Below are positions 1 through 8,105 of a stretch of 64,000 bases of DNA, piece by piece; the first letter of the stretch is position 1; every line of letters starts with the position of its first letter. The notes under the pieces were generated by a model. The model made no database searches and had not been told where the DNA came from. It saw only the letters and a program-made list of their open reading frames with translations. Position numbers and translations under genes: made by a program. The stretch is taken from positions 21,714-85,713 of the forward strand of contig JADLFN010000017.1 of the NCBI GenBank assembly GCA_020845475.1. Direction: 5' to 3'. This DNA comes from Planctomycetota bacterium. Lineage in GTDB: Bacteria > Planctomycetota > UBA8742 > UBA2392.

Positions 1-1148
1 CCGACGAGCACTACAAGAAGATCGTCAACGCCACGGTTTCCACCGTGCGCGGCACCGTGCAGGCCGACATCCTCAAAGAGGACCAGGCCCAGAACACCTG
101 CATTTTCAGCATCGAGTTCGCCCTGAAAATGATGGGCGACGTGCAGCAATGGTTCATCGAGCACGACGTGCTGAATTATTATTCCGTGAGCATCAGCGGC
201 TATCACATCGCCGAAGCCGGCGCCAACCCGATTTCGCAACTCGCGTTCACGTTGGCGAACGGATTTACCTACGTCGAGTACTACCGCTCGCGCGGCATGG
301 ACGTGAACGATTTTGCGGACAACCTGAGTTTCTTCTTCTCCAACGGCATGGACGCCGAGTATTCGGTGATCGGCCGCGTCGCGCGCCGCATCTGGTCCGT
401 GGCCATGAAGCGGCTCTACGGCGGCAACGACCGCTCGCAGAAACTGAAGTATCACATTCAGACCAGCGGCCGTTCGCTGCACGCGATGGAGATCGATTTC
501 AACGACATTCGCACGACGCTGCAGGCGCTGTACGCGATTTACGATAACTGCAATTCACTGCACACCAACGCCTACGACGAAGCCATCACCACGCCCACCG
601 ATGAAAGCGTGCGCAGAGCACTCGCGATTCAGCTCATCATCAATCGTGAGTTGGGCGAGGCCAAGAACGAGAACCCGCTGCAAGGCGCGTTCATCATCGA
701 GCAGCTCACGAAGCTGGTCGAAGAAGCCGTGCTCGCCGAATTCGACCGCCTGACCGAGCGCGGCGGCGTGGTTGGCGCCATGGAAACGCAATACCAGCGC
801 GGCAAGATCCAGGACGAATCGCTCTACTACGAAGAGCTCAAACACAACGGCGAGCTCCCGCTGGTCGGCATCAACACGTTCCTGAACCCCAAGCCGCGCG
901 AAGTGAAGACCACCGTGCAACTGGCGCGCTCAAACAAAGAAGAAAAGGACGCCCGCATCGCCACGATCCGCAAGTTCCAAAGCCGCCACGAAGGCACCGC
1001 CCCCTTCGCGCTCGAAAAACTCAAACGCACCGCGTTAGAGAGTAAAAACATCTTCAACGAGCTCATGGAAACTGTGCAGCACTGCACGCTCGGCCAGATC
1101 TCCGCAGCCCTCTACGAAGTCGGCGGCCAGTATAGGCGGAATGTGTAG
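1..1148 (+). CDS. icmF: B12-dependent acyl-CoA mutase, IcmF-type, C-terminal part
   Basis: The reading frame is open from base 3, so the gene begins outside the window and about 381 C-terminal residues are visible. They cover the substrate-binding TIM-barrel half of a coenzyme B12-dependent mutase. The [10 protein letters not shown] motif, whose His is the conserved general acid of methylmalonyl-CoA mutase, lies near visible residue 68. [13 protein letters not shown] and the ending [13 protein letters not shown] resemble the fused isobutyryl-CoA mutase IcmF more than MutB. The B12-binding and G-protein domains expected in IcmF would be upstream and cannot be checked. The enzyme would interconvert isobutyryl-CoA and n-butyryl-CoA. 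Methylmalonyl-CoA mutase remains the alternative. Confidence 0.8.
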   Translation, partial: DEHYKKIVNATVSTVRGTVQADILKEDQAQNTCIFSIEFALKMMGDVQQWFIEHDVLNYYSVSISGYHIAEAGANPISQLAFTLANGFTYVEYYRSRGMDVNDFADNLSFFFSNGMDAEYSVIGRVARRIWSVAMKRLYGGNDRSQKLKYHIQTSGRSLHAMEIDFNDIRTTLQALYAIYDNCNSLHTNAYDEAITTPTDESVRRALAIQLIINRELGEAKNENPLQGAFIIEQLTKLVEEAVLAEFDRLTERGGVVGAMETQYQRGKIQDESLYYEELKHNGELPLVGINTFLNPKPREVKTTVQLARSNKEEKDARIATIRKFQSRHEGTAPFALEKLKRTALESKNIFNELMETVQHCTLGQISAALYEVGGQYRRNV

Positions 1149-1168
1149 CACGGGCCTCCCGGCCCGTG
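1149..1168. terminator. GC hairpin directly after the mutase stop codon
   Basis: A perfect 8-bp inverted repeat, CACGGGCC and GGCCCGTG around TCCC, begins at the base after the stop codon. There is no T-run, so it may be an RNA 3'-end stabiliser or part of the neighbouring repeat region, not a true intrinsic terminator. Confidence 0.4.
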
Positions 1169-1192
1169 ACGCTCGGCCCGTTTGCACGCCAC

Positions 1193-1306
1193 GGTCGCCC
1201 CTTCGGGGCTTTGATTCGCTTTCTTCCGTTTCCGTAGGTTCCGCGCCGCCGACTGCGTCGGCCGCGCTCCACCTACGGCTATTGGCGCCGCGGCCCTGCG
1301 GGCCGC
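1193..1306 (+). repeat. REP-like palindromic module A
   Basis: One of three related modules around the RAYT gene. It consists of a GGTCGCCCCTTCGGGGC hairpin, a middle palindrome (CCGTAGG pairing with CCTACGG, followed by CTATTGGCG) and a terminal GCGGCCCTGCGGGCCGC hairpin. Spacing and order match modules B and C. The 134 bases that follow (1307-1440) show no gene or clear structure. Confidence 0.75.
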
Positions 1307-1440
1307 ATTTTCGGCCGGGCAGGGTGTCGGAACGGGCTATCGGCGATTTGTTGTGCGTGATGCGTGTGCTGCCGAGACGCATGCACTGGCGTGGCGCATG
1401 CAATGGCGTGGTCGATGCGGAACCCAAGGCGTTCCGGTCT

Positions 1441-1560
1441 GGCCCCGAAGGGGCCGTGCGCTAATAGCCGTGGGTGAGGAGCGCGCCGAAGCGCAGCGAA
1501 GGCGGGCGACGTAACCCACGGATCGCGAACCACGAATCCCGAGCCCCGCAGGGGCGACCG
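1441..1560 (-). repeat. REP-like palindromic module B (inverted)
   Basis: Read on the minus strand it has the same parts as modules A and C: a GGTCGCCCCTGCGGGGC hairpin, CCGTGGGTTAC with its partner CACCCACGG and then CTATTAGCG, and a GGCCCCTTCGGGGCC hairpin. It ends five bases from the transposase stop codon and is inverted relative to module C on the other side of the gene. Confidence 0.75.
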
Positions 1561-1564
1561 GCCT

Positions 1565-2026
1565 CTATGCGCGATCCGCCCACAGGTATTTCGGGTCGTA
1601 CTCCACGCGATGTTTGCGCAACAACGCCTCAAACTCCGCCTTGAAGGTTGTCTTGCGGTGATGCTGCGCCTGGTTCTCGATGTATTTCTCCACGCGCTCC
1701 AGCTGCGACACGCTTACCGAGAAAATGCCATAGCCATCCTGCCATGAAAACGCGCGCTGATCGGCAAACGTGTCATGCACCCATTTGCTGGAACCGGCTT
1801 TCAGGTCGCGCATGAAATCCGATGGCTTGGTGTCGCGTGCAAGCGAGACCAGCAAGTGCACGTGGTCTGCCATGCCGCCCGCGCGCAGCAATACGCAGCC
1901 GCGCTCGCGGCACAGACCGCCTAGGTAGGCGTAGAGCCGTCTGGCCCACGCCTCCGTAATCCACGGTTCACGCAGGTGGGTACTGAAAACAATGTGAGCG
2001 TAGAGTGCGGCGAAGGAGCTGGGCAT
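1565..2026 (-). CDS. REP-associated tyrosine transposase (IS200/Y1 family)
   Basis: This 153-residue protein has the Y1_Tnp fold signatures. The HUH motif is MADHVHLL (metal-binding His-x-His) near the middle, and YIENQAQHH near the C-terminus carries the likely catalytic tyrosine. The start was placed at MPSSFAALY because IS200-like proteins begin here; an in-frame ATG 16 codons upstream lies inside REP module C. RAYTs are single-strand nucleases that recognise REP hairpins. The gene is flanked by inverted REP modules B and C, which are plausible substrates. Family knowledge supports domestication; movement is not demonstrated here. Confidence 0.9.
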   Translation of the reverse strand: MPSSFAALYAHIVFSTHLREPWITEAWARRLYAYLGGLCRERGCVLLRAGGMADHVHLLVSLARDTKPSDFMRDLKAGSSKWVHDTFADQRAFSWQDGYGIFSVSVSQLERVEKYIENQAQHHRKTTFKAEFEALLRKHRVEYDPKYLWADRA

Positions 2027-2044
2027 GGTTGCACCGGGTGGTTC

Positions 2045-2150
2045 GGTCGCCCCTTCGGGGCTTAGGAATCTCACACGATACGTTCCGTGGGTTCCGTTCG
2101 CTTCCGCTCACTTCACCCACGGCTATTGGCGTGTCGGCCCTTCGGGCCGC
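2045..2150 (+). repeat. REP-like palindromic module C
   Basis: Same build as module A: GGTCGCCCCTTCGGGGC hairpin, CCGTGGGTT with ACCCACGG, CTATTGGCG, then CGGCCCTTCGGGCCG. It lies about 20 bases upstream of the RAYT start codon and may carry its promoter or an autoregulatory site. Confidence 0.75.
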
Positions 2151-2188
2151 CGACTGCAAAAGCACTCCACCAGCGTCGCCCAGACGTC

Positions 2189-2767
2189 CTAGCCGCGCTC
2201 GACGGCCTGCGCCATGAGGCTGGCGGCTTCCTCGTCGGAAAGGCCGGCTTTGTTTAGTTCCTGCCAGGTGTGAAATGAAATCGCGAGCGCGATCAGGGCC
2301 GTGGCGTGTTTCGTTTTCTCGCGTGCGCCTTGGCGGTTGGCCATGAGCACGGCGTGCAATTCACGGAAGAATCGCTCAATGGCCTGCATCGAGGACTTCA
2401 TGGCCGGCACCGTCGCCGCGTCGCGCAGCACCAGCGCCAACATGGCCTGGTTGCGGCGAAAGTAGGCGTACAGCGCGTTCAGCGCGGCTTTGAGCCTCTT
2501 GCCAGGATCGGGCATGGCTGCGAACTCCGCCAAATCCGGCAGCGGGTTTTGCGCCATGTAGTGCCCCGAGCACGCGGCGAAGAGCGCTTTTTCAGTGGGG
2601 AAGTGGCGGTACACCGTCAGGCGCTGCACGCCCGCGCGCTTGGCAATCTCTGAAATCGTGGTCTTAGCCGGGCCGACGGAGCCGTGAAGCTCGACCGTGG
2701 CCTCGACGATGCGCTCGCGTGTTTTCAGTTCGCTTTGCGCGCGCTGGGTTTTGTGGTAGTGGCGCAT
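2189..2767 (-). CDS. TetR-family transcriptional regulator
   Basis: This 192-residue protein has a typical N-terminal TetR helix-turn-helix: TRERIVEATVELHG, then ISEIAKRAGVQRLTVYRHF at about residues 37-55. The C-terminal domain is divergent and gives no ligand. The gene is divergent from the MBL-fold gene at 2861. The shared 93-base region carries an AGTGAAC/GTTCACT palindrome and an extra GTTCACT half-site, so it probably represses its neighbour and itself. The start is fixed by the first ATG of the frame, six bases before the TetR-like basic leader. Confidence 0.85.
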   Translation of the reverse strand: MRHYHKTQRAQSELKTRERIVEATVELHGSVGPAKTTISEIAKRAGVQRLTVYRHFPTEKALFAACSGHYMAQNPLPDLAEFAAMPDPGKRLKAALNALYAYFRRNQAMLALVLRDAATVPAMKSSMQAIERFFRELHAVLMANRQGAREKTKHATALIALAISFHTWQELNKAGLSDEEAASLMAQAVERG

Positions 2768-2786
2768 GTTTTCAGTATACAGAATT

Positions 2787-2848
2787 GTTCACTTAAATGT
2801 TGACACAATCCGGCTGCCGTGTATTTTGAGTGAACATTACTGTTCACT
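2787..2848 (+). promoter_or_regulatory. Divergent promoter with TetR-type operator
   Basis: TTGACA (2800-2805) and TATTTT (2822-2827), separated by 16 bases, form a sigma-70-like promoter for the MBL gene. AGTGAAC (2829-2835) and GTTCACT (2842-2848) are a perfect 7-bp inverted repeat with a 6-base spacer just downstream of the -10, where a bound repressor would block transcription. A further GTTCACT at 2787-2793 lies beside the TetR gene start. Binding by the adjacent TetR protein is inferred. Confidence 0.75.
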
Positions 2849-2860
2849 GAAAGGAAAGCC

Positions 2861-3580
2861 ATGCCCGCAGACATCCACGAAATCGCCCCCGACCTCTTCC
2901 GCATCTCCACCTTCATCCCGGAGATTGACCTCGCCTTCAACCAGTTCCTGCTGCGCGACGAAAAGCCGCTGCTCTACCACACCGGCATGAAAGCCCTGTT
3001 CCCCGAGGTGCGCGCCGCCGTGGCCAAACTCATCGACCCGGCGAAACTCGCCTACATCTCGTTTTCACACTTCGAGGCCGACGAATCCGGCGCGCTCAAC
3101 CAGTGGCTCGAAGCCGCGCCTCAGGCCGAGACGGTCGTGGGCATGATCGGCGCCATGGTCAACATGGGCGACTACGCCATCCGCCCCGCGCGCGGCCTGG
3201 CCGATGGTGAAACCTTCTCGACGGGCAAACACCGCCTGCGCTTTTTGGCCACGCCGCATTTGCCGCATGGCTGGGACGCGGGCCTGTTGTTCGAGGAAAC
3301 GCGGCGCACGCTGTTCTGCTCCGACCTCATGCACCAGAACGGCAAGAACGCGCCCGTCTCGAGCAACATCATCGAAGGCGTGCGCAATTCGCTTGCGGCT
3401 TACGAGAAAACGCCCATGCACAGCTACATGCCCTTTGGGCCGCGCACCGAAAAGCAGCTTGACCGGCTGATCGAGCTCAAACCGCAGACGCTGGCCATCA
3501 TGCACGGCGCATCGTTCAACGGAGACGGCGCAGCCGCGCTCAGGGCGTACAAGGACGTGCGGGCCTCGCTGCTGAGTTAG
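2861..3580 (+). CDS. MBL-fold protein of the flavodiiron/ODP type
   Basis: This 239-residue single-domain metallo-beta-lactamase-fold protein resembles the oxygen-binding diiron (ODP) half of flavodiiron proteins. The motif SHFEADESGAL corresponds to the flavodiiron HxExDH site, but the last His is Glu here. Later ligands are visible in ATPHLPHGWD, LFCSD and IMHGAS. There is no flavodoxin domain. A role in O2 or NO handling or sensing is suggested by family only. The AAAGGAAAG Shine-Dalgarno sequence sits before the ATG. It is divergent from a TetR gene and converges with the following acyltransferase gene, overlapping it by four bases. Confidence 0.8.
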   Translation: MPADIHEIAPDLFRISTFIPEIDLAFNQFLLRDEKPLLYHTGMKALFPEVRAAVAKLIDPAKLAYISFSHFEADESGALNQWLEAAPQAETVVGMIGAMVNMGDYAIRPARGLADGETFSTGKHRLRFLATPHLPHGWDAGLLFEETRRTLFCSDLMHQNGKNAPVSSNIIEGVRNSLAAYEKTPMHSYMPFGPRTEKQLDRLIELKPQTLAIMHGASFNGDGAAALRAYKDVRASLLS

Positions 3581-6500
3581 TTAGCCGTAATGGCCTGCGG
3601 GTTTTGGTCTGGCGTTTCGGCCGAGGGCCTTGGCGCTTCGCTGGTGGCTTCGATGGCTTCTTCCTTTTCAGCGGCCAGGGCTTCCTGCGCGATTTGTTTG
3701 AGCTTTCTCAGGTCCAGCTTGCCGCTTCCGAGCACGGGCAGGGCTTCCACTTTCACGAACTGTGCGGGCTTGGGGATGAACAGGTTGGGCAAGCCGCGCC
3801 CGGTCATTTTCTCGAGCAACTGCAGCAGGTCTTCGGCGTAGGTGTGGATCACGGCGAGTTTTTCGCCCTTGCGCTCGCAGGGCACGCCGGTGACGGCGAA
3901 CATGCGGTCGGTGCATTCGGCGCATTCGTGCAGGGCGTCTTCAACTTTGCCATGGGGCACCATCTCGCCGCCGATCTTGGAGAAGCGCGACTGGCGGCCC
4001 GTGATGTAAATGAAACCGTCTTCATCCACGCGCGCGATATCGCCGGTGATGTACCAGCCGTCCTTGAACGCCTTTTCCGTCAGCTCGGGCTTGTTCAGGT
4101 AGCTCTTCATCACGTTGGGGCCCTTGACGAGCAACATGCCGCTCTCGCCCGCGGGCAAGTCGGCCATGCTCTCGGGATCGACGGTTTTCACCTTCACGCC
4201 GGGCAGCGGCGGGCCCACGGAGCCGCGTCGTGAGCCCTTCTGGTAGAATCCGGCGGCGCGGAAATCGTGTGTGTTCACGGAGATCACGGGCGCGCATTCC
4301 GTGATGCCGTAGCCCTCGAGCGGGCGGATGCCGAACTCGTGTTCAAAGGCGTCGGCCAGCGCCTGGGGCAGTTTCTCGGCGCCGGTGACGAGCAGGCGCA
4401 GCGACCCGAACTGCGAAGGCATCACGCGCTTCATGTAGATCTGCAAGAACGTGGGCGTGCAGGCGGCGATCGTGCATGCGTACTTTTCAACCATGTAGCC
4501 GACGACCGGCCCATCAAGCGGGTTGGGCACCCACACCATACCGCAGCCGTGGTGCGTGGCCGCCCACAGCAGCAAGTTTCCGAAGGAATGAAAATAGGGC
4601 AGGATGCCGAGCACTTTGTCGCTGGGCATGAATTGCAGCACTTGGCCCGCGGCCTCGACATTGCTCAGCACGTTGTAATGCGAAAGCTGCACGCCCTTGG
4701 GCTCGGCGGTGCTGCCGCTGGAGAAAATGATCGCGGAATCGTCGTCGGGTTTTTCGGTGCGCGAAGCACCGCACAGTTTGCGCAAGAACCAGATTGGAAG
4801 CAGCGCAATCGCCATGGCCGTCAGGCGCTCGCGTGTGCCGATGTGTTTTGCGATTTCCTCCAGGTACAGGATGCGCACGTTGTGCGGCAGCTCGAGTTTG
4901 CCCTTGGCCTCGAACTGGCGGCTGGTCACGACTGTTTTCAGGTCGGCCTGGTTGATCGCGGATTCAAGCCCTCCGCGACCCACTGTGTAATTGAGATTCA
5001 CGGCCACGCGCGCGCTGAGCGCGGCTGCGTAGTTCACCAAAGCACCCGCGCAGCTTGTGGGCAGCAAAATACCCACACGCTCCTGCGATCCCCACAGCGG
5101 CTTGAGCGCGCGCGACAGCGCAATGCCGCCCACAAGCGCCTTGAACCAGGTGATGCGCTCGCGCAGCGGGTCGGCCATGGCGAATGTGAACGGATGGCGG
5201 CGCGCGATGCGGATCAGGGACTCGGCCAGCGGCCGCGATGTGGCCTTGCGCTCGCGCCAGGCCTCTTCGATGAGGTCGTTGACTACACGCCGGATTTCAG
5301 GCGCGGGCGTGGTAGCAGGCAAGGGCGCGCCGAAAAGCAGCGTCACCGGGTAGGGAAACTTGCGCGGCACGCGCGAGGCAAAGCGCCCATCGGAGAGAGA
5401 GAAGATGCTGCCCCACACGCGATCGAGCGCGCAGGGAATCACAGGCACAGTGCGCCCCTTGAGAATGCGCTCAAGGCCGCGCTTGAAGGGCAAGAGCATG
5501 CCGATGCGCGTGATCTGGCCCTCGGCGAAAATGCACACGAGCTCGCCTTTGTCGAGGTATTCACCCGCCGCTTTGAGGGCGCGCATGAGCGTTTTGGGGC
5601 CTTCGGCGGTGGAGATCGGAATCGCGCCGATGATTTTCATGAACGGCTTGAACAGGCGGTTGTTGTAGTAGCTGGCCTCGACGATGAAGCGCACGGGCCG
5701 GTCGATGCACACCATGATGAACAGGCCGTCGAGCAGGCTCAGGTGATTGCACACGAGCAAAGCGCCGCCCTTCTCGGGCACGTTTTCGAGGCCGCCGCGC
5801 TTGATGCGGTAAATCGTGTTCGTGGCAATGACGAGCACCAGTCGCAACAGCGCGTCGGGCAGCAAGTACAAAGCCCAGCTCGTGGCGCATAACGCCAATA
5901 TGCCCGCGCCCACCATGATCCACGCGGGCGAAAGCGTGGCTTGCGCCATGAAATAGCCCGCGACGCTGCCCACGAGCACGCCGGCGAAACTGGCCACGTT
6001 ATCGAGCGCGATAATCGCGCCGCGGCGCTCGGGCGGCGAATACCACTGGAGAATCGTTTTCAGCGGCACCACCAGAATGCCACCGCACACGCCCATCAGC
6101 GCCATGAACGCCAGCGCAACGCCGAGCGATTCCGTCTGGCTGATGCCAAAACAAAGCGCGCTGACGCCAAGGCCAATGGCGCCAAAGGGAATCAGGCCGT
6201 ATTCGACTTTCTTGGCCGACATTTTTCCGGCAAGCACGGCGCCGATGCCAATACCCAGGCCGAGCACGGCCAGCGGCACGCCGGTGAACTGATCCGAAAG
6301 CCGCAGCACATTTTTCGAGTACACGATCATGTTCTGGCCAACAAGGCTGGCCAGCGACCAATACATCGCACCGCCAATCACCGTGAGCCACAAGATGCGC
6401 TCGCCGCGGATCGACTCCCACGCGTTGGCGAGCGAATCAAGCCCGCCATCCACGCGCGCGGCTTTCACTTTCGGCACCAGCAGCGAAGCGCCAAAACCGA

Positions 6501-7074
6501 CAAACGCGATGCCGGTGAGCACTGCTCCCGCCATCCACGGCTCCCATTGGGCCAGCATGACCGGGCCCAGCGCGGTGCCCGCGATGATCGCGAACATCGT
6601 GAGCATCTCGATGATGCCGTTGCCCTTGGAAAGCTGATCGTGACGCAGAATTTCGGGCAGAATGCCGTACTTGGCGGGGCTGAACAGCGCACTCTGCAAG
6701 CCCATCAGCGCCAGCACCGCAAGCGGCCAGAAATTGTCCTCAGGCGCGGCATAAAGCGCGGCCGTGCCCGCGCCCATGAGCACAATCTCGAGGCCCTTCA
6801 TGTAAACGATCAGACTGCGTTTGGAGATTTTGTCGGCCAGCACGCCCGCGGGAATCGAGAACAGCATCAGCGGCACAGTAAGCGTCACGAGCGCGAACAT
6901 GGCCTGCGTCTGGGAAGCGGCGTCAAGTTCCGGCCCCGGCTTCAGGTAGGAAATCGAGCGCAGGCCAAGCGTGATCACGACCATTTTCCAGGCGTTATCA
7001 TTGAACGCGCCAAAGAACTGCGCGATCAGCAACCCCAGAAGCGGACGTTTGGCCGGCTCGTTCATGGCGCCCAT
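3577..7074 (-). CDS. MFS transporter / PlsC acyltransferase / acyl-ACP synthetase fusion (LplT-Aas type)
   Basis: A 1165-residue three-part protein. Residues about 1-420 are a 12-helix major facilitator like the lysophospholipid flippase LplT. About 425-620 is a PlsC-type acyltransferase with the catalytic motif NHLSLLDG. About 640-1120 is an AMP-binding acyl-ACP synthetase with the P-loop-like IIFSSGSTAEPKG and ITGDIARVDEDGFIYITGR. Together they fit import and re-acylation of lysophospholipids at the inner membrane. In E. coli, LplT and Aas are separate proteins, and a full fusion is known in several phyla. The N-terminus is MGAMNEPAK; the second Met may be the true start. The Ala/Glu-rich tail after residue 1125 is probably disordered. 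Confidence 0.88.
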   Translation of the reverse strand: MGAMNEPAKRPLLGLLIAQFFGAFNDNAWKMVVITLGLRSISYLKPGPELDAASQTQAMFALVTLTVPLMLFSIPAGVLADKISKRSLIVYMKGLEIVLMGAGTAALYAAPEDNFWPLAVLALMGLQSALFSPAKYGILPEILRHDQLSKGNGIIEMLTMFAIIAGTALGPVMLAQWEPWMAGAVLTGIAFVGFGASLLVPKVKAARVDGGLDSLANAWESIRGERILWLTVIGGAMYWSLASLVGQNMIVYSKNVLRLSDQFTGVPLAVLGLGIGIGAVLAGKMSAKKVEYGLIPFGAIGLGVSALCFGISQTESLGVALAFMALMGVCGGILVVPLKTILQWYSPPERRGAIIALDNVASFAGVLVGSVAGYFMAQATLSPAWIMVGAGILALCATSWALYLLPDALLRLVLVIATNTIYRIKRGGLENVPEKGGALLVCNHLSLLDGLFIMVCIDRPVRFIVEASYYNNRLFKPFMKIIGAIPISTAEGPKTLMRALKAAGEYLDKGELVCIFAEGQITRIGMLLPFKRGLERILKGRTVPVIPCALDRVWGSIFSLSDGRFASRVPRKFPYPVTLLFGAPLPATTPAPEIRRVVNDLIEEAWRERKATSRPLAESLIRIARRHPFTFAMADPLRERITWFKALVGGIALSRALKPLWGSQERVGILLPTSCAGALVNYAAALSARVAVNLNYTVGRGGLESAINQADLKTVVTSRQFEAKGKLELPHNVRILYLEEIAKHIGTRERLTAMAIALLPIWFLRKLCGASRTEKPDDDSAIIFSSGSTAEPKGVQLSHYNVLSNVEAAGQVLQFMPSDKVLGILPYFHSFGNLLLWAATHHGCGMVWVPNPLDGPVVGYMVEKYACTIAACTPTFLQIYMKRVMPSQFGSLRLLVTGAEKLPQALADAFEHEFGIRPLEGYGITECAPVISVNTHDFRAAGFYQKGSRRGSVGPPLPGVKVKTVDPESMADLPAGESGMLLVKGPNVMKSYLNKPELTEKAFKDGWYITGDIARVDEDGFIYITGRQSRFSKIGGEMVPHGKVEDALHECAECTDRMFAVTGVPCERKGEKLAVIHTYAEDLLQLLEKMTGRGLPNLFIPKPAQFVKVEALPVLGSGKLDLRKLKQIAQEALAAEKEEAIEATSEAPRPSAETPDQNPQAITAN

Positions 7075-7153
7075 TGCATAACGTAGTTATGAAAGCTTAG
7101 CCCGCGCTTTCCGTGCGTCAAGTGTAGTTCCAACGTTTATATTCGCGTCACCC

Positions 7154-7984
7154 ATGCGCCACAGGGTTTACATTATTGGTTCGGCCCAGGACGCAGGCCT
7201 GCCCCAGTTCGGCTCGCGCGCCCAAGCCGACATGGCCGCGCGCCTTGACCCGCTGAGCGAGCGCCTGGGGCCAAGTCTCGCCGTGATCGCCGAAAACGGC
7301 CGCTGCCTGCTGATTGACGTATCGCCGGACATCAAGGAACAGGAGAAACGCCTGCTCAAGGTGCCCGGCTTTCGCGGCATCGACGCAGTCGCTCTTACGC
7401 ACGCGCACATCGGCCATTACGCCGGCCTTGTGCACTTTGGCCGCGAGGCCGCCAACACGCGCGCCATTCCGTGTTATTGCACGCAGAGCATGGCGGCGTT
7501 CCTCGGCAAGCACGCGCCCTGGGAGCAATTGCTGAAGCTGGGCAACCTGGAGATACGCAGCATCGAAACACCAGTCGAGATCTGGCCCGGCCTGACGCTC
7601 ACGGCGTACAAGGTGCCGCACCGCGCGGAATACACCGACACGGTTGCGCTTTCAATCAACGGCAAGCTGCTCTACTGCCCCGATATCGACGACTGGGGGC
7701 AATGGCCGCGCTCGCGCGAAATTGTAAGTGCGCACGAAGTCAGCCTGCTTGACGCCACATTTTTCTCGGCCGCGGAACTGCCCGGCCGCGACATGCGCGA
7801 AGTGCCGCACCCGCTGGTCACGCGCACCATGGATTTTTTCGCGCAAGAAGCGCGCAAGCGCCGCCTGATCCTCACGCACCTCAACCACACCAACCCGCTG
7901 TGCGACCCGGGCAGCGAGGCAAGCAAAGAAGCCGCGCGACGCGGCTTCGAAGTCGCGCAGGAAATGACGTCGATCGAGGTTTGA
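7154..7984 (+). CDS. PqqB-like MBL-fold protein
   Basis: This 276-residue metallo-beta-lactamase-fold protein begins VYIIGSAQDAGLPQ, typical of the PqqB/phosphodiesterase-like branch. The first metal motif is THAHIGHY, where the usual Asp of HxHxDH is Gly. Later possible ligands are VPHRAEYTDT, SLLDATFF and LTHLNHTNP. No other pqq genes are nearby, so PQQ synthesis is not supported, and a hydrolase or phosphodiesterase-like role is the safer reading. The gene is divergent from the MFS fusion gene (80-base spacer) and followed by a palindromic repeat. Confidence 0.75.
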   Translation: MRHRVYIIGSAQDAGLPQFGSRAQADMAARLDPLSERLGPSLAVIAENGRCLLIDVSPDIKEQEKRLLKVPGFRGIDAVALTHAHIGHYAGLVHFGREAANTRAIPCYCTQSMAAFLGKHAPWEQLLKLGNLEIRSIETPVEIWPGLTLTAYKVPHRAEYTDTVALSINGKLLYCPDIDDWGQWPRSREIVSAHEVSLLDATFFSAAELPGRDMREVPHPLVTRTMDFFAQEARKRRLILTHLNHTNPLCDPGSEASKEAARRGFEVAQEMTSIEV

Positions 7985-7990
7985 ACTCTC

Positions 7991-8102
7991 TGGAGTGCGG
8001 CGGCTTGCCGCCGCTTTCGACGCGCAGGATTGCCTGCGCGCGGCCGCTGGAGCGATGGGGCAAGCCCCATCATCCTTAGCACCGGCAAGCCGGCGCACTC
8101 CA
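7991..8102. repeat. Four-hairpin palindromic repeat closed by TGGAGTGCG/CGCACTCCA
   Basis: A perfect 9-bp inverted repeat (TGGAGTGCG at 7991-7999, CGCACTCCA at 8094-8102) encloses four smaller hairpins: GCGGCTTGCCGC, CGCAGGATTGCCTGCG, GATGGGGCAAGCCCCATC and CCGGCAAGCCGG. Each has a TTGC, ATTGC or CAAG-type loop. It fills the gap between two convergent genes and could act as a bidirectional terminator. The composite build suggests a mobile palindromic element. Confidence 0.65.
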
Positions 8103-8105
8103 AGG

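Noticed and set aside
4267..5892. Long plus-strand reading frame opposite the MFS/PlsC/AMP-binding gene
   Set aside because: Antisense shadow of a conserved gene; composition is His/Arg/Gln-rich and shows no domain. The same holds for frames at 5941-7086, 8241-9563, 11422-12399, 14451-15824, 22207-23715, 43114-44580 and 61536-63029.
7154..7984. PQQ biosynthesis gene pqqB
   Set aside because: The fold is PqqB-like, but no pqqA, C, D or E is nearby and the metal motif differs.
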